Of a DNA stretch of 64,000 nucleotides, positions 62,801 to 64,000 are shown in pieces. The stretch's first letter is position 1, and the number at the start of each line of letters is the position of its first letter. The stretch lies in NCBI GenBank assembly GCA_000403215.2, contig KE159532.1:34625-98624 (forward strand), in the 5' to 3' direction. The stretch comes from Lachnospiraceae bacterium A4 (GTDB taxonomy: Bacteria; Bacillota; Clostridia; Lachnospirales; Lachnospiraceae). The notes below the pieces were generated by a model. That model was not told the origin of the DNA and made no database searches. It was given only the letters and a program-made list of their open reading frames with translations. The position numbers and the translations under genes were made by a program.

Positions 62801-64000
62801 ACAACGTGCGCATTCAGGAGGACGGCATGATCGTGAACGGGGATTTTGCCAGCGGAATGACAGGATATGAGGTGTATGTAAATGATGCGGCGAAGGTGCC
62901 GAATTATATTGTGGACGGATTAAACGAGAACAATGCATTCTCGATGGATATCGCGGATACCGGGGCAGAGGCATGGTATATTCAGCTCAAGCAGAATAAT
63001 ATCAAACTTGAGAAGGACAAGTGGTACAAGCTTGCCTTTGACGCCAAATCAACCACAGACAGAGAGATTATGTATGCATTGCAGCGCGACGGCACCAACG
63101 ACGACAACTGGACACCGTATTCGGGTGAGCCAAAAGCCGCGCTGACAAAGGATTACCAGAACTTTGCGACCGTGTTTAAGATGGATTACGACACAGATCC
63201 GAATACGGTACTCAGCATTTCACTGGGAGCAGTCGGCGGCAAACGGATTTCAGAAAAGCACACCGTGGTGATTGATAATATCACGCTTGAGGAGACAGCG
63301 CCGCAGGAAGAGATACCGCCAGAGCCGGACACCGAGATGATTCAGAACGGTGACTTCGCGGCAGGCGAGGAACATTGGGAGAGCTTTGTCGGCGAAGGAG
63401 GCGAGGCGGAAATCAGCTTCGCAGAGGAGAAAGCCGTTTACCAGATTACGAAGGTTGGCAATGAGGACTGGAGTGTACAGCTAAAACACAAAGAGTTGCT
63501 GACACTGGAAAAAGAAGGCGTTTACCAAGTGAAGATGAAGCTCAAATCCACTGAGTCCAGAACGGTGAAGTATTCCTTCTTAGATCCGTCATATAAATGG
63601 TATGGCGGCGAAGATCTTGCACTGACAGCAAACGAAGTCAAAGAGGTCGTGTATGAACTAAAAGTGACAGAGGATACAAGCAGCAAGATAACCTTCTCAA
63701 TATCTATGGGAAAGATCGCAGGTGAGGAGACTCCCGCATCGACGATCGAGATAGATGACATCAGTGTCATAAAGCTCAGCGGCGGCACAGATACGCCGGA
63801 GAAGCCAGAGGAACCAGACGAACCAGTGGCGGTTGGCACAGAGCTGATCAAGAACGGTGATTTTGCATCGGGTAAGGAGCCATGGAAAGATTATGTAGAT
63901 AATGTCGCATCCGCAAAGACAGTGTTTGCAGACAATAAAGCGCGTTACGAGATCAGCAATGTCGGAACAGCAGACTGGAATATTCAGTTGAAGCAGGAAG
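59791..64000 (+). CDS. Secreted GH16 endo-beta-glucanase, catalytic and CBM part, runs off the window
   Basis: From 59791 the frame is open to the window end (over 1,400 codons, no stop), so it is the remainder of the gene begun at 59052. Order: four or more further BIG2 domains (59791-60810), a Cys-rich module with paired CxxC motifs (about 60810-61080), a GH16 domain (about 61090-61840) with catalytic EIDVME (Glu 61444-61446, Asp 61450-61452, Glu 61459-61461), and then at least five CBM4_9-like modules starting near 61870, 62395, 62825, 63335 and 63840, the last cut. GH16 enzymes of this type cut beta-1,3- or mixed-linkage glucans. It is extracellular if the frame is restored. Confidence 0.88.

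Overview
The window looks like the chromosome of a motile, low-to-mid-GC Clostridia, most likely a Lachnospiraceae fibre degrader of gut or rumen (inference). The signs are YesM/YesN-type two-component systems, LplB/YtcP-type sugar importers, two methyl-accepting chemotaxis proteins, large secreted multi-module glycanases and consensus sigma-A promoters. No rRNA, tRNA, CRISPR array, insertion sequence or prophage was recognised.

Layout. Bases 1-20150 are mixed core and accessory genes: the end of argC, a NOL1/NOP2/Sun rRNA methyltransferase, two MATE exporters, a small XRE regulator, ferritin, an ECF sigma factor with a membrane protein and an ABC-2 exporter, a LytTR/GHKL two-component system, a membrane GGDEF protein, RecQ, an MmcQ/YjbR protein, a response-regulator remnant, an acidic SUKH-like protein, the radical-SAM/DUF4130 pair and a LacI-family repressor. 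Bases 20150-22150 hold a FucI/AraA-like isomerase with three or four candidate LacI-type operators.

Bases 22300-42900 form an arabinoxylan locus: histidine kinase and AraC-type response regulator, solute-binding lipoprotein, two permeases, a second binding protein, GH43, GH8 (reducing-end exo-oligoxylanase type), a chemoreceptor and a 2070-aa secreted GH10 xylanase. A methyltransferase and an AAA-ATPase/PD-(D/E)XK protein separate it from the second locus.

Bases 45700-64000 form a beta-glucan locus: two GH94-like phosphorylases, an AraC regulator, binding lipoprotein, two permeases, a PBP1-fold lipoprotein, a second chemoreceptor and a very large secreted GH16 glucanase with BIG2 and CBM4_9-like modules. 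The GH16 gene carries a ten-G tract that shifts its frame, and it runs off the window.

How it fits together. In both loci a secreted enzyme cuts the polymer outside, an ABC importer takes up oligosaccharides, and cytoplasmic enzymes without signal peptides finish the job (GH43/GH8, or energy-saving phosphorolysis). Both loci place a chemoreceptor directly before the secreted depolymerase. In the second locus that receptor carries, inside its extracellular sensor, a carbohydrate-binding module about half identical (hand alignment) to one in the neighbouring glucanase. This suggests chemotaxis wired to the same polysaccharide the locus digests, and it is the most interesting observation here.
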